A stretch of 64,000 nucleotides of DNA from Pseudomonas sp. FP2335 (GCF_030687535.1 NZ_CP117437.1:1943501-2007500), one strand, 5' to 3'. Shown: positions 40,255-49,613, counted from the first letter of the stretch. The notes: generated from the letters alone by a model not told the origin. Numbers and translations are program-made.

Positions 40255-40456
40255 GACCTGTAAACGCACCCCAATCGAAAAGGATCGGGGTGCTGTGGGG
40301 CGTTTCCATAGCTGGCAAAACGCCGTGCGCTAATATGTATCAGCAGGTAAATAATTCAATAAAATCAATACTTTAATAAAACTTGTAAGCCGGCTGCGCC
40401 GAACTTCTGTGCTTAACTCTTGTGGGTTGAATAACAGACAGTGAAGTGAGTGGTTC

Positions 40457-41869
40457 ATGGATTTAGGGATAGATCGACAAGCCCTTGTACCAGTGGTGCA
40501 GCAAATCATCAGCGCGGTGGCGGACTGGATTCGCAAGAGCGGGGCAAGCCCTGGCACGCGCCTGCCGTCCATCCGCCAATTGGCCCTCGACAACCTCCTC
40601 AGCCAGTCCAGTGTCATCGAGGCCTTCGAGCGCATGGTCGCCCAAGGGCTGCTGGCCTCCAGGCCGGGTTCGGGGTATGTGGTGGCCGAGCCCCCGGCCC
40701 ATCATGAACAGCACTGGTATGAAGGGGCGGAGCAGGGCTGGGGGGCGTTCACCGACAGCCCCCTGGGCGAATTGAAGCTGGGCTGCGGTTGGTTGCCGGA
40801 TGCCTGGCGCGAAAGCGATGACATCAGCTACGCCATCCGTGAAGTCAGCCGCACCGACACCGCCGCCGTGTTCAACTACAGCACGCCGTTGGGGCTGCTA
40901 GCGCTGCGTGAGCAATTGCTCAAGCACCTGGCCCGCATGCGCGTGGCGACCAGCCTGGACCGCATCCTCACCACCCAGGGCGCCAGCCAGGCCCAGGACC
41001 TGTTGATACGTACGCTGCTCAGGGCCGGCGACACGGTGGTGGTCGAGACCCCAGGCTACGGCAACCTGTATCGCCAGTTGGTGTTTCATGGCGTCACACT
41101 GCTGGAAGTACCGCGTACCCGAGGCGGGCCGGACCTGTCGGCGTTGGAAGCGTTGCTTGCGGTGCATCGCCCCAAATGCCTGTTCATCAGCAGCCTGTAC
41201 CACAACCCCACCGGCACCAGCCTGTGCCTCGCGGTGGCCGAGCGTTTGCTGCAACTGGCCCGGGCCAAGGATTTCCTGATCATTGAAGAAGACGTCTACG
41301 GCGACCTGCAACATGCCAGTTGCACACGCCTGGCGGCGCTGCCCCATGATGATCGGGTGATCTATGTCTCGAGCTTTTCCAAGACCTTGAGCAGCGCCTT
41401 GCGGGTCGGCTATCTCTGTGCCAGCAGTGCGCTTATCCCGCAATTGGTCAACCTCAAGACCCTGACCGGCATCGGTACGTCGCGTTTCGCCGAGGCGGTG
41501 GTGGCGACGCTGTTGGCCAACGGCACCTATCGCAAGTGGGTGCAACGCCTGCGCAAACGCCTGGGCACGCAAATGGCGGCGACCCTGCAAGTGCTGGAGG
41601 ATGAAGAGTGGCAGGTGTTTGCCGCCCCCGCCGGAGGCATGTTCCTGTGGGCGCGCCCCGGGGTGGAGGATTGTTCGCAGTTGCAGGCCAGCGCGCGGCG
41701 CCTCGGTGTGTTGCTGTCACCGGGGGCACTGTTCAGCCCGACGGCAGAGCACAGTGACTGGCTGCGCATCAATGTAGCCTATGCTACTGATCAGCGTGCC
41801 GTGGCGTTGCTGCGCGCCATGGGGCCGGCCAGATCGACCTCGACCATTCTGAAAACGACGAGCGTGTAG
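40457..41869 (+). CDS. MocR-type GntR regulator with aminotransferase domain
   Basis: 470-residue PLP-dependent regulator. Residues about 8-75 form a GntR winged helix (SGASPGTRLPSIRQLALDNLLSQSSV); the rest is a class I aminotransferase-like fold with YHNPTGTS and the PLP Lys in SSFSKTLSSALRVGY. MocR proteins usually regulate an adjacent gene in response to PLP or an amine. The neighbours here are an SDR gene upstream and a chemoreceptor downstream. The 202-bp AT-rich leader (40255-40456) is unusual for this genome and may hold its own operator. Confidence 0.92.
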   Translation: MDLGIDRQALVPVVQQIISAVADWIRKSGASPGTRLPSIRQLALDNLLSQSSVIEAFERMVAQGLLASRPGSGYVVAEPPAHHEQHWYEGAEQGWGAFTDSPLGELKLGCGWLPDAWRESDDISYAIREVSRTDTAAVFNYSTPLGLLALREQLLKHLARMRVATSLDRILTTQGASQAQDLLIRTLLRAGDTVVVETPGYGNLYRQLVFHGVTLLEVPRTRGGPDLSALEALLAVHRPKCLFISSLYHNPTGTSLCLAVAERLLQLARAKDFLIIEEDVYGDLQHASCTRLAALPHDDRVIYVSSFSKTLSSALRVGYLCASSALIPQLVNLKTLTGIGTSRFAEAVVATLLANGTYRKWVQRLRKRLGTQMAATLQVLEDEEWQVFAAPAGGMFLWARPGVEDCSQLQASARRLGVLLSPGALFSPTAEHSDWLRINVAYATDQRAVALLRAMGPARSTSTILKTTSV

Positions 41870-41983
41870 CTTTTTGCCATTATTCCGGCGCCAACGGCTT
41901 GTGTCGGCGGCCCGTGGTTGCGAATCTCGCTACTGGTAAATCGGGCTTGATGGCATCTGCCATTGCTAGAGGACTCAAGTGCA

Positions 41984-43951
41984 ATGATGACGGGCGTGCA
42001 ACGACGTTTCGCCAACCTCGGTATGGCGAAGAAACTGGGCTTGGGCTTCCTCTTGGTGCTGTTGCTGACGGCAGTGGTCGCGGCGATTGGCGTATGGTCG
42101 CTGCAAACCGTGGGGCAGCGTTTTGAAGGCCTCAACAGCATGTCTTCGCTCAACAGTGGCTTGCTCAAGGTGCGTTTGATCGAGCAGGACTACGCACTGC
42201 ATGCCGACCCCAAGTCCGTCGACGCCTTGCATGAGAGCGTCGACGCCCTGGCGGCCCTGGCGGCCGCTCTCAAGATCCAATCGGCGGCCAATGTGCCGGC
42301 GATGACGGACGTCGAGCAGGCCCTGGCCGCCTACCGCAAGGCGTTTGACGAGTTTGTCGAGCTGACCCAGACCAAGGATCTGGCACTGGAAATGGCCAGT
42401 TGGTCGGTGTCCAGTGTGGCGAATAACCTCGATGTGCTGCAGGCCGGCCTGGCGGACGATGGCGCCTATGGCCTCAAGGAGAGCCAGGGCAAGGAGGGCG
42501 CAGAGTTTATCGAGCAAGCGGGGCAGGTCAGCCAGGTGTCGCGCTTGATGTTGCAAGCCATGAACGAAGCCCATGTGCGCCTGGACCAGAGCCGCAAGGG
42601 CGATGAGGACGGCGCCGAGCAAGGCAAGATCGAACAGGCTGACCAGGCCTTGGCGCAGGTCGAACAGTTGAAGACTTCAGTCAAGGACCCTGGCTACCAG
42701 ACGGTGCTGAACGAAGTCTCCGGGCATATTGCCGCCTTCAGCGAAAAACTCGGTGAGTACACCGGCCTGTTGGCGCAGGAAAAGATCGTCTACAAACAGC
42801 TGCATGATCGGGCCGGGGAAGTGGTCAGCCGGGTCAACCAGGCGTATGCCGCCGAAGACCAGTCGATGCAGGAACAATTGAAGAAAAGCACTCTGCTGAT
42901 CATCGCTTCGTCGGCCCTCGCGCTACTGGTGGGGTTGATTGCAGCGCTGGTGATCACACGCTTGATCGTCGCGCCACTGCGCCGGGTGATCGCGGTGGCG
43001 CAGCAGATTGCAGCGGGTGATTTGAGCGGGCGGATGGAGGTCAGCCGGCGTGATGAAATCGGCCAGCTGATGCAGGCGATGCAACAGATGGGCAATGGCC
43101 TGAGCGAGATGGTCAGCGGGTTGCAGGCTGGTATCGAACAATTGGCCAGCTCGGCGCATTCGCTGTCCAGCGTCACCGAGCAGACCAATGTCGAGGTCAG
43201 CAGCCAGAAGGAAGAAACCGAGCAGGTGGCCACGGCGATGAACCAGATGACCGCCACGGTGCACGACGTGGCGCGCAACGCTGAACAAGCCGCACAGGCC
43301 GCGCAGACCGCCGATGACAAGGTCGACAGTGGCCAGCAGGTGGTGCGCCAGAGTCTGCAGCGCATCGAGCAGCTTGCCAGTTCGAGTGCCAGCGCCAGTG
43401 CGAGTATCGACAGCCTCAGTGCCGAGATCCAGAACATCGGCACCGTGCTGAGTGTGATCAAGAGCGTGGCCGAGCAGACCAACCTGTTGGCGTTGAACGC
43501 CGCTATCGAAGCGGCCCGCGCCGGTGAACAGGGCCGGGGCTTTGCGGTGGTGGCCGATGAGGTGCGGGCGCTGGCCAAGCGCACGCAACAGTCCACCGAA
43601 GAGATCGAGCGCCTGGTCAGCACCTTGCGCAACGCCGCGCAGTCTTCGGTGCAGCAGATCCAGCAAAGCGGCGAGTTGGTGAAGCTGGCCGTCAGCGATG
43701 CGCTGGAAACCGAAAGCGCCCTGGGCAGCATCGCCACGGCGGTGTCATTGATCCAGCAGATGAACCAGCAGATCGCGGCGGCGGCCGAGGAGCAGAGCTC
43801 GGTGGCCGAAGAGATCAACCGTAGCGTCACCAGCATCCGCGCGAGTGCCGACCAATCGGCGTTGAGCATGCAGGGTAATGCCGCGTCGAGCATTCAGTTG
43901 GCGCAACTGGGGGCGGAACTCAAAGGCATGGTCGGGCACTTCCGCCTCTGA
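41984..43951 (+). CDS. Methyl-accepting chemotaxis protein
   Basis: 655-residue chemoreceptor. TM1 is about 22-42; a long periplasmic region (about 43-300) is all-helical and of the size of HBM (helical bimodular) sensors, as in McpS-type receptors for organic acids; TM2 is about 303-325, then HAMP, then the signalling domain with the hairpin tip [20 protein letters not shown]. The ATG at 41984 is preferred because AGAGGA lies 10 nt upstream. An 11-bp hairpin (43950-43973, no U-run) overlaps the stop codon. The ligand class is inferred from size. Confidence 0.9.
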   Translation: MMTGVQRRFANLGMAKKLGLGFLLVLLLTAVVAAIGVWSLQTVGQRFEGLNSMSSLNSGLLKVRLIEQDYALHADPKSVDALHESVDALAALAAALKIQSAANVPAMTDVEQALAAYRKAFDEFVELTQTKDLALEMASWSVSSVANNLDVLQAGLADDGAYGLKESQGKEGAEFIEQAGQVSQVSRLMLQAMNEAHVRLDQSRKGDEDGAEQGKIEQADQALAQVEQLKTSVKDPGYQTVLNEVSGHIAAFSEKLGEYTGLLAQEKIVYKQLHDRAGEVVSRVNQAYAAEDQSMQEQLKKSTLLIIASSALALLVGLIAALVITRLIVAPLRRVIAVAQQIAAGDLSGRMEVSRRDEIGQLMQAMQQMGNGLSEMVSGLQAGIEQLASSAHSLSSVTEQTNVEVSSQKEETEQVATAMNQMTATVHDVARNAEQAAQAAQTADDKVDSGQQVVRQSLQRIEQLASSSASASASIDSLSAEIQNIGTVLSVIKSVAEQTNLLALNAAIEAARAGEQGRGFAVVADEVRALAKRTQQSTEEIERLVSTLRNAAQSSVQQIQQSGELVKLAVSDALETESALGSIATAVSLIQQMNQQIAAAAEEQSSVAEEINRSVTSIRASADQSALSMQGNAASSIQLAQLGAELKGMVGHFRL

Positions 43952-43987
43952 TCGCTGCACAGGTGCAGCGATCAAGGGGCAGGGCGC

Positions 43988-44800
43988 TCAGGCGTGGTTG
44001 GCGAGGAAGGTCAGCAGCGCTTCATTGACGAAATCCGGGTTCTCCAGGGCGCTGATGTGTCCCGCGTCCGGGATCAGGATCAGACCGCAGCCGATCAGCT
44101 CGGCCATCTCCCGGGACTCGGCGGGTGGCCGGGGTTTGTCCTGCTCGCCGCACAGCACCAGCGTGGTGTCGGCGTCCAGCCGTGGCAGTTGTTCCAGTAC
44201 ATCCTCGCGACTGAAGATCAGCCGACCCAGGGGCACGATACTGTCCAGCAGGCGCTCGCGGGAAAAGCCTTGCAGCGCTTGGCGAAAACCCTGATACAGC
44301 GCTGACTCACGGTCGATGGTCGGACGAAAGAAGATCGGTGCGATCACATCCAGCAACGGCTCGGGAATGGCGCCGGCGTCTTCGATCAGCTTGAACAGCG
44401 AGAAGTAATACTGGCGCGTGGCCTCGGGCTCGGCGCCAAGGTGGGTGTCCATCAGCACCAGGCTGTTGACGCGCTCGGGTGCCAGCAATGCCAGGCGGGC
44501 GCCCCACATGCCGCCGACCGACAGGCCCACCAGGTTGACCTGGGCGACGTCCAGATGGTCGAGCAGCGCCAGGGCCTGGCGCGCCAGGTCATCAAGGGAT
44601 TGGGTGTGTGCGGGCAGCGGGCCCGATTCGCCGTGGCCCCACAACTCGGGGACGATCACGCGGTATTGTTGCGACAGGGCTTCGATCTGCGGGGTCCACA
44701 TGGCGCGGTCCCACAGGTAGCTCGAACCAAGCAGGACGGCGGGGCCGTTGCCTTGGTCGAGGTAGTGCAGCGGTTGTCCATCTATCACGGTGACAGGCAT
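43988..44800 (-). CDS. Alpha/beta hydrolase
   Basis: 270-residue alpha/beta hydrolase of the 3-oxoadipate enol-lactonase-like group. GSSYLWDRAMW gives the oxyanion region, VGLSVGGMWGARLA the nucleophilic Ser, and IPDAGHISALENPD the catalytic His. No aromatic degradation genes are near, so the substrate is unknown. Followed by the chemoreceptor in convergent orientation. Confidence 0.88.
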   Translation of the reverse strand: MPVTVIDGQPLHYLDQGNGPAVLLGSSYLWDRAMWTPQIEALSQQYRVIVPELWGHGESGPLPAHTQSLDDLARQALALLDHLDVAQVNLVGLSVGGMWGARLALLAPERVNSLVLMDTHLGAEPEATRQYYFSLFKLIEDAGAIPEPLLDVIAPIFFRPTIDRESALYQGFRQALQGFSRERLLDSIVPLGRLIFSREDVLEQLPRLDADTTLVLCGEQDKPRPPAESREMAELIGCGLILIPDAGHISALENPDFVNEALLTFLANHA

Positions 44801-44884
44801 AGCAGGCCTCTGACTTCACGGAGTGAGGGGCACTTTTTTACGCTACTCGGCGCGCCATGGATAGTTGTAGTGAGCGGGCTTGCC

Positions 44885-44981
44885 CCGCGCCGGGTGGCGA
44901 AGCCGCCCTAAACCCAGGCACCTGGGTCTTACTGAAACACCGCGGTGCCTGGGTTTGGGGCGGCTTCGCCACCCGGCGCGG
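44885..44981. repeat. GC-rich inverted repeat with 38-bp arms
   Basis: Left arm 44885-44922 and right arm 44944-44981 match at 37 of 38 positions, with a 21-base loop containing CTTACTGAAACACC. Each arm includes GGTGGCGAAGCCGCCC, itself palindromic, so the element can fold into a cruciform with side hairpins. It differs in sequence from the GTGGGAGC REP types. A diverged half copy lies at 49548-49613. Confidence 0.88.
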
Positions 44982-44990
44982 AACAAGCGG

Positions 44991-45761
44991 TCAGTCGTAG
45001 ATGACTTTCTTTTTCCACTCGGCGTCGGCGTCGTCCGCCTTGAGGCCTTGGGTCAGTTCGTTGACTTCATCCTCGGCAGGCTTGCTGTTGGTCAGCACCG
45101 TGGAGTTGGCGCGGGCCAGTTGGCCTTCCAGGTGTTGCAACTGCGCGCTGTAGAGCACGGGTTCCGGCTGTTTGCGCAGGTACTGCACGCCACGTTCGAA
45201 TGCCAGGCGTGCCTGGCCAGGCTGGCCTTGTTGCAGGGCATGTTGGCCGAGGTTGTTGAAGAACTCGATATGCAGCAGTACCAGGATGTGGCGAATTTCC
45301 TTGATCCAGTGCTTGGCTTCGTTGGACGGCAGGAAGCCATCCTGGGCGGCGCGGGTGACTTGGCCGTGCAGGGCTTCGAGGAGGAAACGCACGTCCTTGG
45401 CCTTGGCTTCGGTCTGGATCGGCGCCGGCGGATTGTTCACCGGGATCGATTCGCCCTGGGAGACCAGTGCATTCAGTTCGGCGATGCGGGCCTTGAGCGG
45501 TGCGCTGGTCTTGTCGAGGTTGAGCAGGCGCTGGTTGACGTTCAGTTCCAGGCGGGTCATCAACAGCTTGAGCGCCGGGTTCATCAACTGGCCAGGGAAT
45601 GTCTCGGTGATTTCACCGCAACGACGCAGGCGATCATTGAGCTCGATCACGGTGCGCTGTTTTTCCAACTTGTTGTTTTCCACCACGTGGTTCATGTAGC
45701 CAATGGCGATCAGTATTGCGATCCCGGCTATTACCAGCAGGGTGATCATGAGTGGTGTCAC
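44991..45761 (-). CDS. Membrane-anchored protein of unknown function
   Basis: 256 residues. One N-terminal helix (about 4-23, LMITLLVIAGIAILIAIGYM) anchors it, and the rest is helical and charged, with a segment resembling tetratricopeptide pairs (LGQHALQQGQPGQARLAFERGVQYL, about 170-195). I do not recognise a named family beyond conserved pseudomonad protein. It lies between a GC-rich palindrome and the tRNA array promoter; its C-terminus is 9 bp from the palindrome. Confidence 0.7.
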   Translation of the reverse strand: MTPLMITLLVIAGIAILIAIGYMNHVVENNKLEKQRTVIELNDRLRRCGEITETFPGQLMNPALKLLMTRLELNVNQRLLNLDKTSAPLKARIAELNALVSQGESIPVNNPPAPIQTEAKAKDVRFLLEALHGQVTRAAQDGFLPSNEAKHWIKEIRHILVLLHIEFFNNLGQHALQQGQPGQARLAFERGVQYLRKQPEPVLYSAQLQHLEGQLARANSTVLTNSKPAEDEVNELTQGLKADDADAEWKKKVIYD

Positions 45762-46028
45762 CGGTGTGACCTCTTTATAGGGTTTGCAGTGGAGTGTAGT
45801 GACTGGGCTGGCCGGCGGATAGGACTGATCGACCAGTTGCCCAGGTAGATTCTTCTATATAGGTGAACGTTCCATGTATGGATGCACATTGCCATCATCG
45901 GCTGCAGCGAACTATAGCGTCTTGTGGGGTGCCAGAATATAGGCGTCAAAGCCCTGCTGTACAGAATGCGTGCCCGGTCTCGTAAAGAGGGGCGAAGTCA
46001 TTGATTTTAATAAATTTATCCTTGGGGG
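45762..46028. other. Intergenic stretch upstream of the tRNA array
   Basis: About 270 bp without a supported gene, RNA or repeat. It becomes AT-rich toward the tRNA promoter (ATTTTAATAAATTTAT near 46000-46015), consistent with an UP element. Confidence 0.5.
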
Positions 46029-46057
46029 TTGACGACCTCCCAATCCATCCATAGAAT
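46029..46057 (+). promoter_or_regulatory. Promoter of the tRNA array
   Basis: TTGACG (46029-46034), a 17-bp spacer, and TAGAAT (46052-46057), followed by a GC-rich discriminator GCGCGCC as in stringently controlled stable-RNA promoters. AT-rich sequence lies just upstream. Confidence 0.85.
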
Positions 46058-46119
46058 GCGCGCCACTTAAAGCGTAAAGCACACAGCGAAACGCGGCGAG
46101 TAGTGAATGTTGTACGTGT

Positions 46120-46195
46120 GTCCCCTTCGTCTAGTGGCCTAGGACACCGCCCTTTCACGGCGGTAACAGGGGTTCGAGTCCCCTAGGGGACGCCA
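46120..46195 (+). tRNA. tRNA-Glu(TTC), copy 1
   Basis: 76 bases with encoded CCA. GTCCCCT pairs with AGGGGAC in the acceptor stem, the anticodon loop is CTTTCAC with anticodon TTC, and the T-loop reads TTCGAGT. It is the first of three Glu-Gly pairs. Confidence 0.97.
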
Positions 46196-46198
46196 TAT

Positions 46199-46274
<76 letters not shown>

Positions 46275-46282
46275 AATTTAAG

Positions 46283-46306
46283 CAGTGTTGCCCTCGGGTG
46301 GCACTG
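46283..46306 (+). other. Conserved spacer hairpin 1 in the tRNA array
   Basis: CAGTGTTGCC pairs with GGTGGCACTG around CTCG, using G-U pairs. The same hairpin recurs after copy 2 with a pairing-preserving change. Confidence 0.5.
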
Positions 46307-46378
46307 AGTGAAACCAGGGCATGATCTTCGGATCTAACCTCTGGGCACTGGAATACACACCATGTGTTTCAGTAGCGT

Positions 46379-46454
46379 GTCCCCTTCGTCTAGTGGCCTA
46401 GGACACCGCCCTTTCACGGCGGTAACAGGGGTTCGAGTCCCCTAGGGGACGCCA
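46379..46454 (+). tRNA. tRNA-Glu(TTC), copy 2
   Basis: Identical to copy 1 over 76 bases. The repeat unit is 259 bp here. Confidence 0.97.
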
Positions 46455-46457
46455 TTT

Positions 46458-46533
<76 letters not shown>

Positions 46534-46540
46534 ATTTAAG

Positions 46541-46564
46541 CAGTGTTGCCCTCGGGCGGCACTG
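46541..46564 (+). other. Conserved spacer hairpin 2 in the tRNA array
   Basis: CAGTGTTGCC with GGCGGCACTG around CTCG. Relative to hairpin 1, one T is C, turning a G-U pair into G-C. Confidence 0.5.
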
Positions 46565-46636
46565 AGTGAAACCAGGGCATGATCTTCGGATCCAACCTCT
46601 GGGCACTGGAATACACACCATGTGTTTCAGTAGCGT

Positions 46637-46712
46637 GTCCCCTTCGTCTAGTGGCCTAGGACACCGCCCTTTCACGGCGGTAACAGGGGTTCGAGTCCCC
46701 TAGGGGACGCCA
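46637..46712 (+). tRNA. tRNA-Glu(TTC), copy 3
   Basis: Identical to copies 1 and 2. The repeat unit from copy 2 is 258 bp. Confidence 0.97.
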
Positions 46713-46715
46713 TTT

Positions 46716-46791
<76 letters not shown>

Positions 46792-46800
46792 TATTCAACG

Positions 46801-46831
46801 AAAACGCCGATCAGCGATGATCGGCGTTTTT
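46801..46831 (+). terminator. Terminator of the tRNA array
   Basis: AAAACGCCGATCA (46801-46813), loop GCGA, TGATCGGCGTTTT (46818-46830), followed by T residues. A perfect 13-bp stem. Confidence 0.9.
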
Positions 46832-46855
46832 GTTTGTGCGTGATTGATGGCCGAT

Positions 46856-46882
46856 GAAAAAAGCCCGCCATCGCGGCGGGCT
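46856..46882 (-). terminator. Terminator of the M20 peptidase gene
   Basis: On the minus strand AGCCCGCC and GGCGGGCT form an 8-bp stem, then TTTTTT (plus-strand A-run at 46857-46862). It faces the tRNA terminator. Confidence 0.85.
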
Positions 46883-46894
46883 CCCTTGTCGAGG

Positions 46895-48634
46895 TCAGAG
46901 CTTCGGTAACTGCCCGACACGCCCCATCATTTCAGTGACGATCTGCAAGTCCAGCAGGAACTGCTCGACTGTCTTGAACTCATTGTCGGTGTGCCCGGTG
47001 TACTTCACTTCGGGCCGCGCCAGGCCGAATTGCACGCCATTGGGCAGTTCATGCACCGAGGTCGCCCCGGCCGACGTGCCGAACTTGTGCTCCATGCCCA
47101 GGTTTTCGCTGGCCACTGCCAGCAGCGCCTTGACCCACTCGCCTTCCGGGTTGCGGTACATCGGCTCGGCCACCGAGTAGGTGAAATCCACCTTGACCTT
47201 GGTGTGCTTGTCCCAGGCGCTGAGTTTGTCGGCGATTTCCGCTTTCAACGTCTCTGGGGATTTACCCTTCGGCACCCGCAGGTTCACTGCCAGTTTGAAG
47301 GCGTTGTCATCCTGGCCGACAAACGTCAGCGAGGTGGTCAGCGGCCCCATGAACTCGTCGGAGAAACCCACCCCCAGCTTGCCGCCCAGGTAATCCAGGC
47401 CCCAGTTGTCGGACGCATAACGCGCGGCGTCGGTGATGTGGTTGTGCTTGAGGGCGATCTTGCCGTCGATGCTGTGGATCAACTCGAGCATGCGCGCCAC
47501 CGGGTTGATGCCGGATTCAGGCTCGGAGGAGTGCGCTGAAACACCGGTCACCGTCAGCTTCACTTCTTTACCGGCCGCCTTGGCTGCCACCTCGAAGTCG
47601 CCACCATTAGCCTTGGCATACGCCGCACCGGCTTTTTGCAGGCTGGCCGCCAGTTCGGCGGGCTTGTCGCTGACAAAGGTCGCCACCGAGGCCGATGGAA
47701 TCTGGTTGGTCGCCATGCCCCCGGTCATCGCAATGATTTCCGCACCCTTGCCTTCGCCTTTACGGCGCGGGAAGGTGGCCATCACGGTGCCGTAGCCTTT
47801 CTCGGCAATCACCACCGGATAGCCACCGTCCAGCGCTAGGTTGTACTGCGGTGTCGGGTTCTTTTCGAAGTAATACGGGATCGCATCGCCGGAAGTTTCC
47901 TCGGTGGTGTCCACCAGCAGTTTGAACGTGCGCGCCAACGGCAGCTTCTCTTCCTTGATCACCTTCATGGCATACATCGCCACCACGATGCCGTTCTTGT
48001 CATCCTCGGTGCCACGGCCGTACATGCGGTCGCCGATCAGCGTGACCTTGAACGGGTCGAGCTTGGTGCCATCTTTCAACACCCAGTTTTCCGGCGTGAC
48101 CGGCACTACGTCGGCATGGGCGTGAATGCCGACCACTTCATCGCTGGCGCCTTCCAGGGAAACTTCATACACGCGGTTGTCGATATTGCGGAAGTTCAGG
48201 TTGAAGGCCTCTGCCAGGTCCTTGAGCTTGGCCGCGATCCTGAGGAACTCCGGGTTTTTGTACTGCGGCATACCGTCGATGTTGAAGGTCGGAATTTCCA
48301 CCAGCTCGCGCAGGGTTTCGGTGGCGGCTTTGCCGTACTTCACGCGGCTATAAATGCCCAGCAGGCGATTGATCTCGTTCTGCTGGTCGGCGTTCAGCGG
48401 CTTGTTGTCGAGAAAGGCGCTGATCGCCGGGCCCACGTCGGCGGTCTTGCCCAGGTCGCCCTTGGCCAGGGTGCCGAGGAAACCACGGAAATCAGTGACG
48501 GAGGTTTCGTTGAAATTCTTGAGAATCGCGGTGCTTTGCTCGGCGGAGATGTTGGCGAAGGCGGGGGTGACGATCGCCGAGAGGCTGGCTGCGAACAGGC
48601 TGGCAGCCGCCAGTTGCTTGAGTGGGAAGTGCAT
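46895..48634 (-). CDS. Secreted M20-family metallodipeptidase
   Basis: 579 residues. A signal peptide (about 1-27, ending TPAFA) directs export to the periplasm. The M20 catalytic domain has GIHAHADVVPV (metal ligand His and Asp), GRGTEDDKNG (second Asp), DTTEETSGD (catalytic Glu and Glu ligand) and a distal His in GHTDNE. A bacterial dimerisation domain is inserted in the middle. An unusual N-terminal helical stretch (about 28-110) precedes the peptidase core. It probably cleaves periplasmic peptides for nutrition. Confidence 0.92.
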   Translation of the reverse strand: MHFPLKQLAAASLFAASLSAIVTPAFANISAEQSTAILKNFNETSVTDFRGFLGTLAKGDLGKTADVGPAISAFLDNKPLNADQQNEINRLLGIYSRVKYGKAATETLRELVEIPTFNIDGMPQYKNPEFLRIAAKLKDLAEAFNLNFRNIDNRVYEVSLEGASDEVVGIHAHADVVPVTPENWVLKDGTKLDPFKVTLIGDRMYGRGTEDDKNGIVVAMYAMKVIKEEKLPLARTFKLLVDTTEETSGDAIPYYFEKNPTPQYNLALDGGYPVVIAEKGYGTVMATFPRRKGEGKGAEIIAMTGGMATNQIPSASVATFVSDKPAELAASLQKAGAAYAKANGGDFEVAAKAAGKEVKLTVTGVSAHSSEPESGINPVARMLELIHSIDGKIALKHNHITDAARYASDNWGLDYLGGKLGVGFSDEFMGPLTTSLTFVGQDDNAFKLAVNLRVPKGKSPETLKAEIADKLSAWDKHTKVKVDFTYSVAEPMYRNPEGEWVKALLAVASENLGMEHKFGTSAGATSVHELPNGVQFGLARPEVKYTGHTDNEFKTVEQFLLDLQIVTEMMGRVGQLPKL

Positions 48635-48794
48635 TGTTGGAGCATTCCTTTGCAGGTGGTGAGTAAGAGGTTTCTGACTGAAGTGTCAGAAACATTTCCA
48701 CACACTAACACTGCAAAGGAGGGGGTGGGAGACCCGAGTGAGGGAATTTTACTGCTTCGCTCTGCAATCACTGCCCGATCAGAAGCGGCGATTT

Positions 48795-49268
48795 TCACGG
48801 TTGATGGCTAACCAAATACAGGGTTTGGGTGAACGTTCCATCGAGGTTGGGCGCGGAAGTCATTGTGCCGGTAACCCCGGCATATTTTCCCGTGCTGCCG
48901 AGGACGGCGACTGTGGATTGACCCGCTTCAAGCTCCTGCCCGCCTACGACGATGGTGCCTATGACGGTTTTATCGGGACCGAAGAACAGCAGTGTCCATT
49001 GGCATTGGCTGTGTACCCCCGGCAGGGTGGTGACGCAGTAGCCACTGTTGCTGCCGATGTCTTTGCGGTCCTGGTCCATCAAGGGTTGATCGAATACAAA
49101 AAGATCGCCTTGGGAGGGGCCCACAGGCCCGATATCGACTGCGTTTTTGAGGCCGCGCGTACCGTCGGCGAGGGTGACGAGGGTCAGTGTTTGCACGTTG
49201 TTGACGCAGGCGCTCAGAGGGATAAGCAACAGCAACATGCAAGAAAAGCGAAGGGCGGCGGTTTTCAT
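48795..49268 (-). CDS. Lipoprotein with AOC/dirigent-type beta-barrel
   Basis: 157-residue precursor. The signal peptide ends in the lipobox LSAC, so it is probably lipid-anchored. The mature part (GDLFVFDQPLMDQDRK, GYCVTTLPG, QCQWTLLFFG, IVVGGQELEAG, VAVLGSTGKYAGVTGTM) has the strand pattern of allene oxide cyclase/dirigent barrels, a fold known mainly from plants. Two Cys (YCVTT and QCQW) may form a disulfide. Ligand and role are unknown. Confidence 0.72.
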   Translation of the reverse strand: MKTAALRFSCMLLLLIPLSACVNNVQTLTLVTLADGTRGLKNAVDIGPVGPSQGDLFVFDQPLMDQDRKDIGSNSGYCVTTLPGVHSQCQWTLLFFGPDKTVIGTIVVGGQELEAGQSTVAVLGSTGKYAGVTGTMTSAPNLDGTFTQTLYLVSHQP

Positions 49269-49395
49269 GGGCGGGCTCTCATGTGAGTGACCTGAACGCG
49301 CAGCACCGCTAAAGCTGCGCCCAGAGAGTGCAAGGCTAGCAAGCGAACGACATTTTACAAGGTGCCTGGGGTGGGGCTGGATACTCGTCTGTCAC

Positions 49396-49547
49396 CTACA
49401 GCGCTTTGGCAGAGGGCCCGTCCCACAACTGCTCATGCAGTTGCCCTACACGTTTAGCCATCGCTTCATTGCGCATCACCACCTCCAGGTTGCGTGAATT
49501 ATCCAGGTAGCCGCCCAACCAGTTGCTGGTGCCAATCCAGGCGCCTC
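49396..49547 (-). pseudogene. 3' remnant of a phospholipase D-like gene
   Basis: There is no start codon. In the minus frame ending at the TAG (49396-49398) the last 50 codons read GAWIGTSNWLGGYLDN, then SRNLEVVM and more, the classic sequence after the second HKD motif of phospholipase D-like proteins. Upstream, the frame runs straight into the GC-rich repeat at 49548 and meets a stop, so the catalytic part is gone. The interval 49269-49395 beyond it holds no gene. The remnant and repeat mark a deletion or insertion junction. Confidence 0.75.
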
Positions 49548-49613
49548 GGTCTTTCTGAAATACCGCGGTTTACGGTTTTGGGGCGGCTTCGCCCCCCGGC
49601 GCGGGGCAAGCCT
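49548..49613. repeat. Half copy of the 38-bp-arm GC-rich repeat
   Basis: It matches the loop and right arm of the element at 44885-44981 (CTTTCTGAAATACCGCGG, then GGGGCGGCTTCGCC and CCGGCGCGG), with several changes. The left arm is absent; in its place is the phospholipase D remnant. It also contains the 3' end and stop codon of alaX. Confidence 0.75.

Noticed and set aside
40266-40293. Hairpin after the SDR gene as a terminator
   Set aside because: The stem GCACCCC/GGGGTGC has a mismatch and no U-run follows.
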